Shown here piece after piece: positions 14,336 to 23,800 of a stretch of DNA of 35,318 bases. Both the position numbers and the translations under genes were made by a program. Numbering within the stretch: position 1 is the stretch's first letter; every line of letters starts with the position of its first letter. The DNA is taken from the IMG/VR virus record IMGVR_UViG_3300042882_000356, positions 1 to 35,318 of that record; one strand, given 5' to 3'. This DNA comes from a virus. Below the pieces are notes generated by a model that had not been told where the DNA came from, searched no databases, and saw nothing but the letters and a program-made list of their open reading frames with translations.

Positions 14336-14352
14336 ATTTCCAAGGTGGGTAT

Positions 14353-15594
14353 ATGAACAAACATCATAGACTTTTAACAAGATTAATTAACACTCCTCTG
14401 GCTATTAGCCAAGATAAGCTAGAAGTTATCTCTAGTAATGTGAGTTTAAAGTTATTAGCAGGACAAGCTCTCGATTCTGGAGTTGCTTATCCTACAGATA
14501 AGACTGTAACTACTGAAGGTAAGACTTCGGTAATTAACGTATTTGACAGTTTAGTTTCTAAAGGAGGAGCTGGTGAGTCTGGCTTTACTTCTTATTCAAG
14601 TCTTAAAGGTCAAGTAGAAAATGCAGTAGCTAAAGGTGCAAGTAAGATTTTATTCTACATTGACTCACCTGGCGGGGAAGTATCTGGTCTTTTTGGGCTT
14701 TCAAGCTATATAGCTTCTTTACCAGATACCTATGGCGTTGAAACAGTTGCATTTACTGACGGTTCTATGACCTCAGCTGCTTATGCAATCGGTTCTGCCG
14801 CTCAACAAGTATATGCTACTGAAAGTTCTACAGTAGGTTCTATTGGGGTTATCATGTCCCTAGTAGATGTTACTGAAGCAGATAAAGCCAACGGCTATAG
14901 CTATACTATCCTTAGAAGTAAAGAGGATAAAGCTATTTATAACCCACATGAACAAATATCTTCTGCTGTTATTGACAAGTATTCAGAGATGTTAGCTGAA
15001 CTTGATAGTCTTTTCAACGCAGAAGTGGCGAAGAACCGCCCACAATTAACCTTAGAGTCTATTGTCAACATGAAAGCTGATGCTTTCTTAGGGAATAAGG
15101 CACTAGAGTTAGGTCTTATAGATGGAATTGTATCCTCTATGGACGAAGTTATAAACTTAAATCTAAATTCAACAACTAAACGAGGTGATGTTATGACACT
15201 AGAAGAGTTGAAAGCTCAACTTAGTGCTAAAGATACGGAGTTAGCTACACTGCAAGCTAGTGTTACTAACACTGTAGCAAAAGCTATTGCTGATGAACGT
15301 GCAAGATGTATTGACATCTTAGGCGCAGGTCAGACTTTGAAAATTACAGCTGAACAAGTTACTAAACGTATCTCAGCTGGTACAGCTAAAGAAGATGCAG
15401 TTGACATCTTTACTGCTATTGCTGATGCTATCGGCACTTCAACTGCTATCGATACAGCTGCTCCAGTAGAAGCTACTGTTTCTAAAAACTTAACAACTGA
15501 TGCAACTGAAACTAAAGTAGAGATTGAAGGTTCTTCTTACTCTATTAAAGATATTGTTGCTGCTGCTCACGCTATCTCTAAAGGAGTTAAATAA
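14353..15594 (+). CDS. Capsid maturation protease with C-terminal scaffold (S49, lambda gpC-like)
   Basis: A 413-aa protein with an S49/SppA-type serine protease domain (about 35-280) and a C-terminal scaffold (about 281-413). Visible are FYIDSPGGEVSGLFGL (about 101-116), the nucleophile region TDGSMTSAAYAIGSA with Ser141, STVGSIGVIMS and ADAFLGNKALELGLIDGI. The C-terminal part is helical and charged (LKAQLSAKDTELATLQASV; AIADERARCIDILGAG). The start is ATG 14353 with AAGGTGG about 5 bases upstream; the frame is open back to a TTG at 14299, but that lies in the promoter. It cuts the scaffold and itself during prohead maturation. Confidence 0.92.
   Translation: MNKHHRLLTRLINTPLAISQDKLEVISSNVSLKLLAGQALDSGVAYPTDKTVTTEGKTSVINVFDSLVSKGGAGESGFTSYSSLKGQVENAVAKGASKILFYIDSPGGEVSGLFGLSSYIASLPDTYGVETVAFTDGSMTSAAYAIGSAAQQVYATESSTVGSIGVIMSLVDVTEADKANGYSYTILRSKEDKAIYNPHEQISSAVIDKYSEMLAELDSLFNAEVAKNRPQLTLESIVNMKADAFLGNKALELGLIDGIVSSMDEVINLNLNSTTKRGDVMTLEELKAQLSAKDTELATLQASVTNTVAKAIADERARCIDILGAGQTLKITAEQVTKRISAGTAKEDAVDIFTAIADAIGTSTAIDTAAPVEATVSKNLTTDATETKVEIEGSSYSIKDIVAAAHAISKGVK
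15193..15594 (+). CDS. Probable internal-start scaffold protein (lambda Nu3-like)
   Basis: Inside the protease gene and in the same frame, ATG 15193 has GAGGTG (15182-15187) 5 bases upstream. It would make a 133-aa protein consisting only of the C-terminal helical scaffold (MTLEELKAQLSAKDTELATL onward). In lambda the same arrangement yields Nu3 from inside gene C. The start falls at the boundary between the protease domain and the scaffold, which supports a real site. Confidence 0.7.
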   Translation: MTLEELKAQLSAKDTELATLQASVTNTVAKAIADERARCIDILGAGQTLKITAEQVTKRISAGTAKEDAVDIFTAIADAIGTSTAIDTAAPVEATVSKNLTTDATETKVEIEGSSYSIKDIVAAAHAISKGVK

Positions 15595-15950
15595 TGCCTG
15601 CCGAAACTTTTACATATACCCCTAAAAGACTTCTTGCTAGCTCAGACCCAGATGTAGTAGTTAAAACTGGTACTGTAGTTACTGGACAAAACCTAGCTCA
15701 ATACACACTTCTTGAAAGTGATGCAGCTGGTAAATGGAAAGTACACGCTGGTGTTAACAAAGTAGCGGGTATCTTACTTTACGCTGTAGATGCTACTTCA
15801 GCTGACCAAGCTGCTCAAGCTTATATTGCAGGTGATTTCTTTGCTGACCAGTTAGTATTTCCTTCAGCAATCAACACTAACTTGTTAAAACAAAAACTTG
15901 TTGAAGGTAGTATGATTGCCTTAACATTCTTAGATACTGGTGAGGTATAA
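15594..15950 (+). CDS. Head decoration protein, lambda gpD family
   Basis: A 118-aa small capsid protein that fits the lambda gpD (HDPD) family in size and place: TFTYTPKRLLASSDPDVVVK, then GTVVTGQNLAQYTLLESDA and GKWKVHAGVNKVAGILLYAV, ending near LTFLDTGEV. Trimers of such proteins clamp the expanded capsid at its threefold points. The ATG overlaps the last base of the protease stop codon (TAATG), giving coupled translation. Confidence 0.9.
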   Translation: MPAETFTYTPKRLLASSDPDVVVKTGTVVTGQNLAQYTLLESDAAGKWKVHAGVNKVAGILLYAVDATSADQAAQAYIAGDFFADQLVFPSAINTNLLKQKLVEGSMIALTFLDTGEV

Positions 15951-15952
15951 TA

Positions 15953-17098
15953 ATGGCTCGTTTTGCTACTCCTTATGAATTAAATGAGATTTACGGTACA
16001 CTTACTGACCGTGAATACCCAACTCCTACCGAGTTACAATCTAACTTTGGTATCATGCAACCTTTTGAAACTGAAACTATTAACTTAGATAAAGTTTCTC
16101 CAGATTTGCGTATTGGTATCTTTGTAGCTCCAGATGCACAAGCTAAACCAACTGTTGCTCGTGGCTACCAAACTAAAGTATTCTATCCAGCTTACTGGAA
16201 AGATAAAACTACAGTTGACTTCAGAAACATTCGTGCAAGAAGAGTTGGCGAACAGATTTCTGTTCCTACTTCAAATGCTGGGCGTATCGCAGCTGCATTA
16301 CAAGATAACATGATGTTAATGCAAGCTAAACGTGACCGTTTACTTGAATGGATTGCATCACAAATCTTACTTTATGGCTCTTATGTTGCTACTTCAGAAA
16401 GACATCCTTCTGTATTAGTAGATTTAGAACCAAACATTGCAACTGACGCTGCTACTTTAAATGGTGGTCGTGCTAACCGTGCAAACTTAACAGCTACTGC
16501 AGTTAACTTACCTACAGGTTCTACTTTACCAGTTATTACTGATAATGGTGGTGCAGGTAAACGTGCTTGGGGTTCTACAGGCGGTACTAAAGCTGTATCT
16601 CCTATTGCTGACTTACAACAAATGTTAGACGCATCTTGGGAACCTATCTCTAAGATTTATATGTCTGACGATGCTTGGTTAGAAGTAACTAAAGACGCTA
16701 GTTTTGCAACTGTGATTTCAACTTTAATCACAACTACTTCTTCTTTCTTAGTTGAGTTGTTACCTAAACAACAATCTAAAGAAGGTTTAAAACTTCGTGG
16801 CACTATTGCTGGTATTCCTATCTGGACATACAATGCAGCATATCAAGGTACTTCAAGTTCAGCTAGTACTTTAACTAAGTTTATTCCTAATGGTTGGGTA
16901 GTTATGGTTCCAGCTGCTAACTACGGTGTACAAGCTTATGGTGCTATTCAACATGGTGCGGCTGACTTTGTAGCAACTGAAATGTTCTGGAACTCTTGGG
17001 TAGAAGATGAGTTTGGTACTCCTTGGTTACAAGGTCAATCAGCTCCTTTATTCATGCACACCAAAATCAATTCAACTGTTAGTTGGAAAGTAATGTAA
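15953..17098 (+). CDS. Major capsid protein, lambda gpE family
   Basis: A 381-aa major capsid protein (Phage_cap_E). Family-like segments are PDLRIGIFVAPDAQ, the P-domain/spine region RNIRARRVGEQISVP, a helix AALQDNMMLMQAKRDRLLEW, and KIYMSDDAWLEVTKDASF, with a C-terminal EMFWNSWVEDEFGTPWLQGQ and QSAPLFMHTKINSTVSWKVM. It starts 2 bases after the decoration gene stop. Its codon use favours common phage codons more strongly than its neighbours, as expected of a highly expressed gene. No Ig-like insertion is seen. Confidence 0.95.
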   Translation: MARFATPYELNEIYGTLTDREYPTPTELQSNFGIMQPFETETINLDKVSPDLRIGIFVAPDAQAKPTVARGYQTKVFYPAYWKDKTTVDFRNIRARRVGEQISVPTSNAGRIAAALQDNMMLMQAKRDRLLEWIASQILLYGSYVATSERHPSVLVDLEPNIATDAATLNGGRANRANLTATAVNLPTGSTLPVITDNGGAGKRAWGSTGGTKAVSPIADLQQMLDASWEPISKIYMSDDAWLEVTKDASFATVISTLITTTSSFLVELLPKQQSKEGLKLRGTIAGIPIWTYNAAYQGTSSSASTLTKFIPNGWVVMVPAANYGVQAYGAIQHGAADFVATEMFWNSWVEDEFGTPWLQGQSAPLFMHTKINSTVSWKVM

Positions 17099-17110
17099 GG
17101 TAGAACAACT

Positions 17111-17782
17111 ATGGCTTTCACTGCAACGATTACAGGATTAGATGAAATTGTTCAAGCTTTTGAACAAACTAACTTTGAGAAAGATGTAGCGAAAGCCATA
17201 GGTTCTGTTGCTAGAGAATTAAATTCAGTTCTAAGTACACAGGTTAAAGCAACTTATTCCATAGGGAATAGAAGTTTAAACTCTGTTCTTGTAGGAGGAA
17301 CTGAATCTAATTTAAAAAGAGGTTTAGGTTTTATAGAGAATGGTCTGGTTTACCAGTCAAAACCAATACCTTTACAAGACTTTCCTTGGTCAGCTGGAAG
17401 TAGTGGTTTACTTAGTTCATTTATAGCTCCTAACGTATTTACACCAGAATTAGCTGGTAAGATTAAAAGAAAGAAACAAGTAGAAAATATTGTAGTCAAT
17501 ATTAGAAAAGGGAAACAAACTCTAATACGAGGTGCTTTTAGAGGTGAAGTTAAAGATAAAATTAGACTTATGCGGAGAAAGAACTTCTTTACTGGAGGGG
17601 AAACTTGGGATGAACTTCCTAGTCGAGCTAACTTACTAGGTAAAAGAAGTCCTTATTACTGGGTTAATGGTCCTAGCTTATCTCAGATGGCAGCTAAAGT
17701 CTATGATACAAATCCTTACTTACAGAAATTTAAAGATGACTTTGGTGAAAAAATAGCTGTTAAATTATGGGGTGAAAGATAA
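17111..17782 (+). CDS. Minor tail protein Z-like / neck protein
   Basis: A 223-aa protein in the connector region, similar in plan to prophage minor tail protein Z: LDEIVQAFEQTNFEKDVAKA, an N-terminal helix with SVARELNSVLSTQVKATYSI, then a basic beta-rich part (IKRKKQVENIVVNIRKGKQT) and an aromatic C terminus (RSPYYWVNGPSLSQMAAKVY). In lambda gpZ acts in the last step of tail maturation before joining to heads. It overlaps the next gene by one base. Identification is by position and overall pattern. Confidence 0.7.
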   Translation: MAFTATITGLDEIVQAFEQTNFEKDVAKAIGSVARELNSVLSTQVKATYSIGNRSLNSVLVGGTESNLKRGLGFIENGLVYQSKPIPLQDFPWSAGSSGLLSSFIAPNVFTPELAGKIKRKKQVENIVVNIRKGKQTLIRGAFRGEVKDKIRLMRRKNFFTGGETWDELPSRANLLGKRSPYYWVNGPSLSQMAAKVYDTNPYLQKFKDDFGEKIAVKLWGER

Positions 17783-18096
17783 TGGAAGATATACAAATGG
17801 TTCTTGAAAAAGCTGGAGTACTTCTAACTTTTACTCAATGTGAGATTTACGGAATTCCTGGATTTCAAACTGAATCTTTAGTTAACCTAGATACAAATTA
17901 CGAAATAACTAAACAAGCTTTTACTTTTCAAGTTTCTACTTTAGACTTAGCGGATAATGGGGTACAAGTTGATGACACTTTCACTATTGATGACACAACT
18001 TACACATATACATTTAGTTTAACCAAAACCCCAGTCCCAGACCTTACTGGGTACTCTAAACTTTATGTAGATTACATCTCCAAGGTTCTTCTATGA
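17782..18096 (+). CDS. Head-tail connector protein (FII-like)
   Basis: A 104-aa mostly beta protein: ALPHA-poor N terminus (QMVLEKAGVLLTFTQCEIYG), then FTFQVSTLDLADNGVQVDDT, FTIDDTTYTYTFSLTKT, and DLTGYSKLYVDYI. The order of strands and the final GYxxLxV pattern recall head-tail attachment proteins of the lambda gpFII type. It lies between the Z-like and U-like genes, overlapping one base with the former and 4 bases with the latter. The role is inferred from size and place. Confidence 0.6.
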   Translation: MEDIQMVLEKAGVLLTFTQCEIYGIPGFQTESLVNLDTNYEITKQAFTFQVSTLDLADNGVQVDDTFTIDDTTYTYTFSLTKTPVPDLTGYSKLYVDYISKVLL

Positions 18097-18506
18097 TAAC
18101 TTTAGATACTTTAAAAACTAGATTAGATACTACAGGATATACAGTTCAGTTTGCCCGTGACCGTGAGGTTGACTTACAAGAACTAACTGACTTACCTATT
18201 ATCTACATCGGTTATAATAATATAGATAATAAAAACCCTAATCAGCCAATAGCTTATGACACATATGACCTTAATGGCGAGAACTTAGTACAAAACTTTA
18301 CTATACAGCTGGTTTGTCAGCAAGCAGAATTTAGTACAATTTGGAAAGCAGTCTATAAAAAGCTTATAGGATGGAATCCAGTTGTTGCTAATAGTATTCA
18401 TACAAGCTTCACTTACGTCCAAGGTGGAGTTATGGGTTTATCTAATAGTAAGTTCTATTGGGTAGATATTTGGCGAATTGGTTTTCCAACAACTTCAATT
18501 TTATAG
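18093..18506 (+). CDS. Tail terminator-like protein (gpU position)
   Basis: A 137-aa protein with the plan expected of tail terminators, which form the ring that stops tail-tube growth: an N-terminal helix then strand (LDTLKTRLDTTGYTVQFARD), a central strand (LPIIYIGYNNID), NFTIQLVCQQAEFSTIWKAV and a C-terminal strand (SKFYWVDIWRIGFPT). It sits directly before the tail tube gene in the place of lambda gene U. No stronger motif is visible. Confidence 0.6.
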   Translation: MITLDTLKTRLDTTGYTVQFARDREVDLQELTDLPIIYIGYNNIDNKNPNQPIAYDTYDLNGENLVQNFTIQLVCQQAEFSTIWKAVYKKLIGWNPVVANSIHTSFTYVQGGVMGLSNSKFYWVDIWRIGFPTTSIL

Positions 18507-18514
18507 AGGTATTT

Positions 18515-18673
18515 ATGGCTAGTAGTGTTATTCAAGAAGATGGAAGTGTAGTAGATACTTCTTTATTCCAAGAAACAAATAAACTTCCTGCAGATAGTGT
18601 CTGTGGTCAGTTACAAGCTGCTCAAGAGTTACTTGTAGCAGAAGAAGCTCAAACTATCGTAGAAGGAGCATAA
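18515..18673 (+). CDS. Small 52-aa protein before the tail tube
   Basis: A 52-aa protein from ATG 18515 with AGAGGT 4 bases upstream. It is acidic and Gln/Ala/Val-rich (VIQEDGSVVDTSLFQETNKL; QAAQELLVAEEAQTIV) without a membrane segment. It ends 4 bases before the tail tube gene. Not recognised; the open frame extends back to 18458 but only inside the previous gene. Confidence 0.65.
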   Translation: MASSVIQEDGSVVDTSLFQETNKLPADSVCGQLQAAQELLVAEEAQTIVEGA

Positions 18674-18677
18674 CGAA

Positions 18678-19943
18678 ATGGCTGTTAAATTTCATGAAAA
18701 GAACCAAGCTATTTACTTTGGTTTACAAACTGACTCTGGTACTGCAAACAAAGTAGCTACAGGTTCTTTAGGTTCTACAACTGCTATTGCTTGTACAGCT
18801 ATTACGGGCGACCCTACCCGTGATACAGGTTCTTACCAGTACCTAGGTGATTCACTTTCAAGAGATGAATACACTTACGAAAAAGATAAATACATTGACT
18901 TACAGATTGATACTTTCCAACAAGTACTTTCTGATATGACTACTGCTATTAACCCTAATACAGCTAGTTTGTGGAAACTTTATCAAGTTTGTGGTGGTAA
19001 TGTTATTGTCGATGCAACTACTAAAGAAGTATTTGTAGATAATGCAACTGACTCTCCAGATTACGGTACAGCTGACTTTAGAAAATCATCTCCAGACGAC
19101 GCAACTAACGACAAACTTTATAAGTTTTGGGATTTACGCGGAACTGTAGACGTAACTGCAACTGTAGGGGAAGTACCTTCTTTGAAATTCTCTTTGAAAG
19201 GTAACTCTGATGACCCTGTACCTGTTGCTAAACAAGTTGCTAACTTTGGCTCTCAGACTACACGAGTAGCTAGTTCCGTATTGTATTCTACAATTAAAAC
19301 TGCTCAACTTGTAGAGATTTCTCCTTCAGATACTTTTACAGCTACTACAGGTACAGTAACTTCAGTTGCTTATGTAAATGCTCAAGCAACTATCACTTTT
19401 TCAGCGGCTCACTCAATTCCTTTAGGTGAGATTCGTAGAATTAGAGTTTCTGGTTTAACTCCAGCAGCTTTAAATGGTGACTTTACTTTCTATGCAACTA
19501 CAACTACTAAAGGTATTTATTACGTTAAAGGTAATAATACCTCTGGTACTGCTACAGGCACTGCAGTAGTTAAAACTTCTGACGTAACTCCTTCAAGTTT
19601 CTGCTTCTCAACCTTGAATGCAGCTAACTTCTTTGGTTATGACTTCCAAAGATATATGACGGGTTGTGATACTGGTTTTGCTAAAGGCGGTACTCCAACT
19701 GACGTATCAGTATCTATGCTAGAAGACCAAGCTAATGCTGCAGGTGTATTCTCACCAGATACTAAAGCTGGTAGTTTCTTCTCAGCTGTATTGAAGTTTG
19801 GTGGTTCAACTTCTGGCTCAACTGTAGCCTATATGTGGGATAAACTACAATTAGCTAATACAAAACAAGGTAAAATTGCAACTTATTTAGGTCGTGATGT
19901 TACTTTCCGTAATACTGGTAGTTCATTTATCTTCTACCAATAA
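18678..19943 (+). CDS. Major tail tube protein (gpV-like, with inserted beta domain)
   Basis: A 421-aa protein in the place of lambda gene V (246 aa). The N-terminal part (FHEKNQAIYFGLQTDSGTAN; GSYQYLGDSLSRDEYTYEKD) and the C-terminal part (DVSVSMLEDQANAAG; AYMWDKLQLANTKQGKIATY) look like tail-tube strands. The extra length includes an inserted Thr-rich beta domain at about 215-300 (TFTATTGTVTSVAYVNAQAT; KGIYYVKGNNTSGTATGTAV), perhaps a surface decoration. A strong terminator follows, consistent with abundant production of this subunit. Confidence 0.8.
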   Translation: MAVKFHEKNQAIYFGLQTDSGTANKVATGSLGSTTAIACTAITGDPTRDTGSYQYLGDSLSRDEYTYEKDKYIDLQIDTFQQVLSDMTTAINPNTASLWKLYQVCGGNVIVDATTKEVFVDNATDSPDYGTADFRKSSPDDATNDKLYKFWDLRGTVDVTATVGEVPSLKFSLKGNSDDPVPVAKQVANFGSQTTRVASSVLYSTIKTAQLVEISPSDTFTATTGTVTSVAYVNAQATITFSAAHSIPLGEIRRIRVSGLTPAALNGDFTFYATTTTKGIYYVKGNNTSGTATGTAVVKTSDVTPSSFCFSTLNAANFFGYDFQRYMTGCDTGFAKGGTPTDVSVSMLEDQANAAGVFSPDTKAGSFFSAVLKFGGSTSGSTVAYMWDKLQLANTKQGKIATYLGRDVTFRNTGSSFIFYQ

Positions 19944-19960
19944 GATTTTGTGCGCTTCAA

Positions 19961-19989
19961 AGGAGGGGTGAAAGCTCCTCCTCTTTTTA
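19961..19989 (+). terminator. Rho-independent terminator after the tail tube gene
   Basis: AGGAGGGGT (19961-19969) pairs with GCTCCTCCT (19974-19982; two G-T pairs near the loop), giving a 9-bp stem closed by the tetraloop GAAA and followed by CTTTTTAT. This is the clearest terminator in the window. No good promoter is seen before the next gene, so it is probably leaky and lowers expression of downstream tail genes relative to head and tube genes. Confidence 0.85.
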
Positions 19990-20014
19990 TATAACTTTAG
20001 AGGACAACACTAAA

Positions 20015-20458
20015 ATGGCTAAAAAACTATTTGTAAAACTTCAAACTCCGAGTATCGAACTTAAAGTAAAAGCTACTGATGCTTCAAGCGCAACTAGCGA
20101 GATTCTTGTAGGGTTCAAACGATATGACCTTTCGCAGCTGGAAGCAAAATTTAAAGAACAAACTCCAGACTCTGCCACAGATACTAATGCTGATTTCAAC
20201 TTTATCTCTAAAGAAGTTATCTACATTAAAAATGCTGTTCTTGAAATCTATGACGAAAAAGGCGAGTACTTAGAGGACTTAGTAGTTGCCGATACAAGAA
20301 CAGTTGAACCAAATGAGTTCTTCCAAACCCCAGCTGAAGCTTTAGTCGTCCTCCTAGAGCATTATATGGGTTCTAATCCTTGGAAGAACTCCCTTTTTGA
20401 AGCTTATAGAGATGCACTAGTTAATGTATCCTATAAGGAAGCTGAACTAAAAAACTAA
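20015..20458 (+). CDS. Tail assembly chaperone, lambda gpG-like
   Basis: A 147-aa protein between tail tube and tape measure, the usual place for tail assembly chaperones that bind the tape measure protein. It starts FVKLQTPSIELKVKATDASS, contains VGFKRYDLSQLEAKF and YIKNAVLEIYDEKG, and ends PAEALVVLLEHYMG with SYKEAELKN. AGAGGA lies before ATG 20015. Its last codons contain a slippery heptamer, and a second product is expected by frameshift into the following frame. Confidence 0.85.
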   Translation: MAKKLFVKLQTPSIELKVKATDASSATSEILVGFKRYDLSQLEAKFKEQTPDSATDTNADFNFISKEVIYIKNAVLEIYDEKGEYLEDLVVADTRTVEPNEFFQTPAEALVVLLEHYMGSNPWKNSLFEAYRDALVNVSYKEAELKN

Positions 20459-20850
20459 TAGAAGCGGGAGAGTTTCTAGGAAGAGCAGCTTTAGAGAGTT
20501 CACAATCTCACAAACTAGCTAAAGCTAAAAAAGTTGAGGATGACTTTAAAGCTGCTTTTCAATCTCTCGCTTTTGAAGAATCTAGTGAAATAGAGGAAGA
20601 TGAAGAAGTTTACTTCTACCTCTGGGAAAGCTTAGAGGAGATAGTTACTGTTTATAGAACTCTTACTAACTATCTTTCTGAGTACTATGCAATAGATACA
20701 GTAGTTCTTTTAGCTTTAGTTAAAGATAAATGTATGCCTGTAGAGAGAACTTTACAGTTGATTCCCTATATCCATTCTGGGTATTTAGATATTATTGTTG
20801 ATAAGGCAGAAGATAATGGCAGACCAGACAACCAAGACATTAACCCTTAA
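20015..20850 (+). CDS. Frameshifted tail assembly chaperone, gpGT-like fusion
   Basis: A -1 slip at AAAAAAC (20449-20455) would continue translation in the frame that is open from 20455 to the stop at 20848-20850. This adds 131 residues to the 147 of the shorter product, a 278-aa fusion. The extension is acidic and helical (LIEAGEFLGRAALESSQS; SSEIEEDEEVYFYLWESL; VVLLALVKDKCMPVERTL). Without this slip the 20459-20815 interval would have no gene although its codon use is coding-like. It ends 35 bases inside the tape measure gene. The layout matches lambda G/GT. Confidence 0.85.
20449..20455 (+). promoter_or_regulatory. Programmed -1 frameshift site
   Basis: The heptamer A AAA AAC, read in the gpG frame as the end of CTA then AAA AAC, has the X XXY YYZ form. 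The in-frame stop TAA (20456-20458) follows immediately. The -1 frame stays open for 131 codons. A downstream stimulatory structure was not found by eye. Confidence 0.85.
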
Positions 20851-23800
20851 ACTTACTGCTGATACAAAAGGTATTGACGTAGTTAAAAATGCTCTTAAAG
20901 ATTTAGAAAAAGATACTACTTCTCTTTCTAATCTACAACTACAGTCTAATGCCTTAGAAGAAGTTAAAGGTAAATTACTTTTACAACAGGCTAAACAGTT
21001 AGAAGCTATTAATAGCTCAATAGCTTCTTCTAAACTTAAAGAGAATTTCTCTGCTAAAGTCGTAGAAGAATTTGGTAATGAATTATCTAAAGTAAGTAGT
21101 CTATTAGCTGCAATTAAAACAAATACACCAGATATAGGTAAAAGTTTAAGAACTTCAGCTACTAAAATGCTGTCTGAGGAAGAACTTAAATTACAAGCTG
21201 ACTCGCAAGGTAAATATGCAGCTCAACGTATAAAAGCAGAAGAAGATTTAGCTGATAAAACTAGAAAAATAACTCTTGACTCTTTAAGAAAAACTATTGA
21301 AGAACGTAATGCAATTCTAAATGCAGCTAGTAAACAAAGACTAGGGACTGCTATAGGAGATATTACGTCTGCAGAATCCTCTGACCGTAAGAAACTACTA
21401 AGAAGTCTTAGAGAGGATATGACTGAAAGAGCTAAACTCCAACAAGAAGAGTTTAACTTAGTAGAACGTGGTTTGCAACAAACTAGAGTTAGAGAAGCTG
21501 AAAGAGCTAGACTTGAAGAAACTGCTGCTAGACAAAGACTTGAAAGACAAGCTGCAACTAATAGACAACTTTTAGCTAATGAAACTGACTTTAACGAAAG
21601 ACAAAGACAGAATCAGCTTAGAGGAATGCGGACTTCAGCTACTGAAGCTTTTGCGCCTACACCTACCGCAAGATTGTCTCCTATTCCTAGAGTTCCAGAA
21701 GATGTTAGAAATTCTTATGACAGTCTATTTGCTCGTATTGGTGCGATTAATATAGAGTATAGACTTTGGAATACAGCTATTAATACTGTAACTGAAAGTT
21801 TAAGAGGTATTCCTAGAGTAGGTATTGAGTTAGATTCTGTTAAAGCATCTTTAGAATCTACTATGGGTAGTACTGCCGCAATGAACTCAGCCCTAAAAGC
21901 TTTAGATTCTGAAGCTGAACGGACTGGTATTAATATTGGAATTTTAAGAGACAACTTTAAAGGCTTCCAAGCATCTACGTCTCTTTCTGGAGTTAGTTTA
22001 GATTCTACATGGAGAATGTTTACTAACTTAAATACAGTAATTACAGGTTTGCATCTTAGTGCCGATAAAGCAAACCATGTATTCTTAGCTATGTCTCAGA
22101 TTTTTAATAAATCTAAAGTACAGTCTGAAGAGTTAGTTAAGCAATTAGGTAACTTACTCCCAGGCGCATTTGCTAGTTTTGCAGCTTCTATGAATATTGC
22201 TCCTCAAGAATTAGCTAAACAGATGAAAGCAGGTACGGTATTTGCTAAAGATACTATGGAGAATTTCATACAGTATATGGCAACTAAGTTTACCCCAGCT
22301 TTCAATGCTTCTATAGATAACTTAAACGCTAATACAGGCAGAATGCAAACAAGTTTTGTGCATTTGCAAGAAGCTATCTACGAGAAAACTGCTCCTGCAA
22401 TGAATAGCTTTGTAAAAAGTGTAACTGAAACTGTAAAAAGCATGACTTTATTTGTAAGTACAGGTGATAACCTTGCAAGTACTTTACAAACTGTAGTTGT
22501 AGCTGCTTTAAGTTTAGTAGCAGGTCATATAGCTAAATTGATTTTAGCCTATGCAGCTATGGAAACTCAAGCTAAAGCAACTAAAGTAGCTATGATGTGG
22601 TCTAATGCGGAAGCAGCTGCAGTTATTACTTTCTTTGTAACTTTAGGAGAAACTATTTCTGCTACTTACAATGAGTTTGAAAAAATTAAGAATGCTAGAA
22701 GAGATTTTAATGCTCTTTATAAAGAAGCTTTAGTTATAGGAGAAAAAGAATTAGGCACTGATACTTCTAAATTAAAATCTGAAGCAGAACTTCTTAAAAT
22801 TAGAGTAGAAGAAGATAAAACTTTGGGGGATATTAATAATAAGCTTACAGCTATGCAAGCTAAAATGAAAGATACTCCAGAGCAAATTAAAAGAGATAAA
22901 GGTCAAGCTTTAACTAAAGCAGAATGGGATAAAATAAATCAAGATGAAGCTGCTATTACGGCTGTTAAGGAAGAAGCTCAGACTGTCAGAAATAAAGTTA
23001 CTCAAAAGTTATTGCAACAAGATAAGGATGCTGCTGATAAAGTTCATCAAGATAGAATTCAAAGTGAGAAAGATTTTCAAGAAAAGATGGTAACTCTTGC
23101 TGATAAGATTCCAAAAACTCAACAAGAAGCTGTTGCTAATGCTTTAAAAACTTTTAGAGAACAGACTAAAACTCAGTTAGAGCAAGATAAAGCTACTATA
23201 GATAGATATACAGAGTTACTTAAAAAACCTACTGGAAGTGTAAAATCTGATGCTGTTGAAAAAGCTAAAGCTGAAGCTGAGGAAAGTTCTCGCTCTATAG
23301 CTACAGCTAGAGAAACTGAATCCAGAATTACAGAAAAAGCTATTAAACAGTATAATGATAGATTAGAAGCTGAACGAAATAGAGCTTCCTCTAAAAGACT
23401 TGCTGGTATCAAAGAAGAGATTAGTCAAGTAAGACAATTTGAAAGAACAGCTGCTAATGACGCTGAGAACAAAATTAACGAACTTAACTCTGAAAATGAC
23501 CGTAAAGTTTTATCTTTTGAGGATTACCTAAGACGTAAACAAGCTATCCTTGATAAAGACTATAATACTGAAAAAGATTGGTACGAAAAACAAAGAGAGC
23601 TAGCTCAACAGTCTGGTAAAAAAGGTCTAGTAACTCAAGCCGAAGAGCAACTTAAACGTCTTGAGCAAGACTACCAATCTAAGTCTAAAGTAGCTGCAGA
23701 CGAAACAGCTACTAAGATGAATGAGTATGAAACTAACTTAGCTAATATTCATCAACAGTATCAAGATATTCTGGGAATCGAGAGAGATTCTGTAGAGATT

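Noticed and set aside
14299-14352. Protease start at TTG 14299
   Set aside because: This codon is the -35 box of a strong promoter, and a better ATG with a good ribosome binding site exists at 14353.
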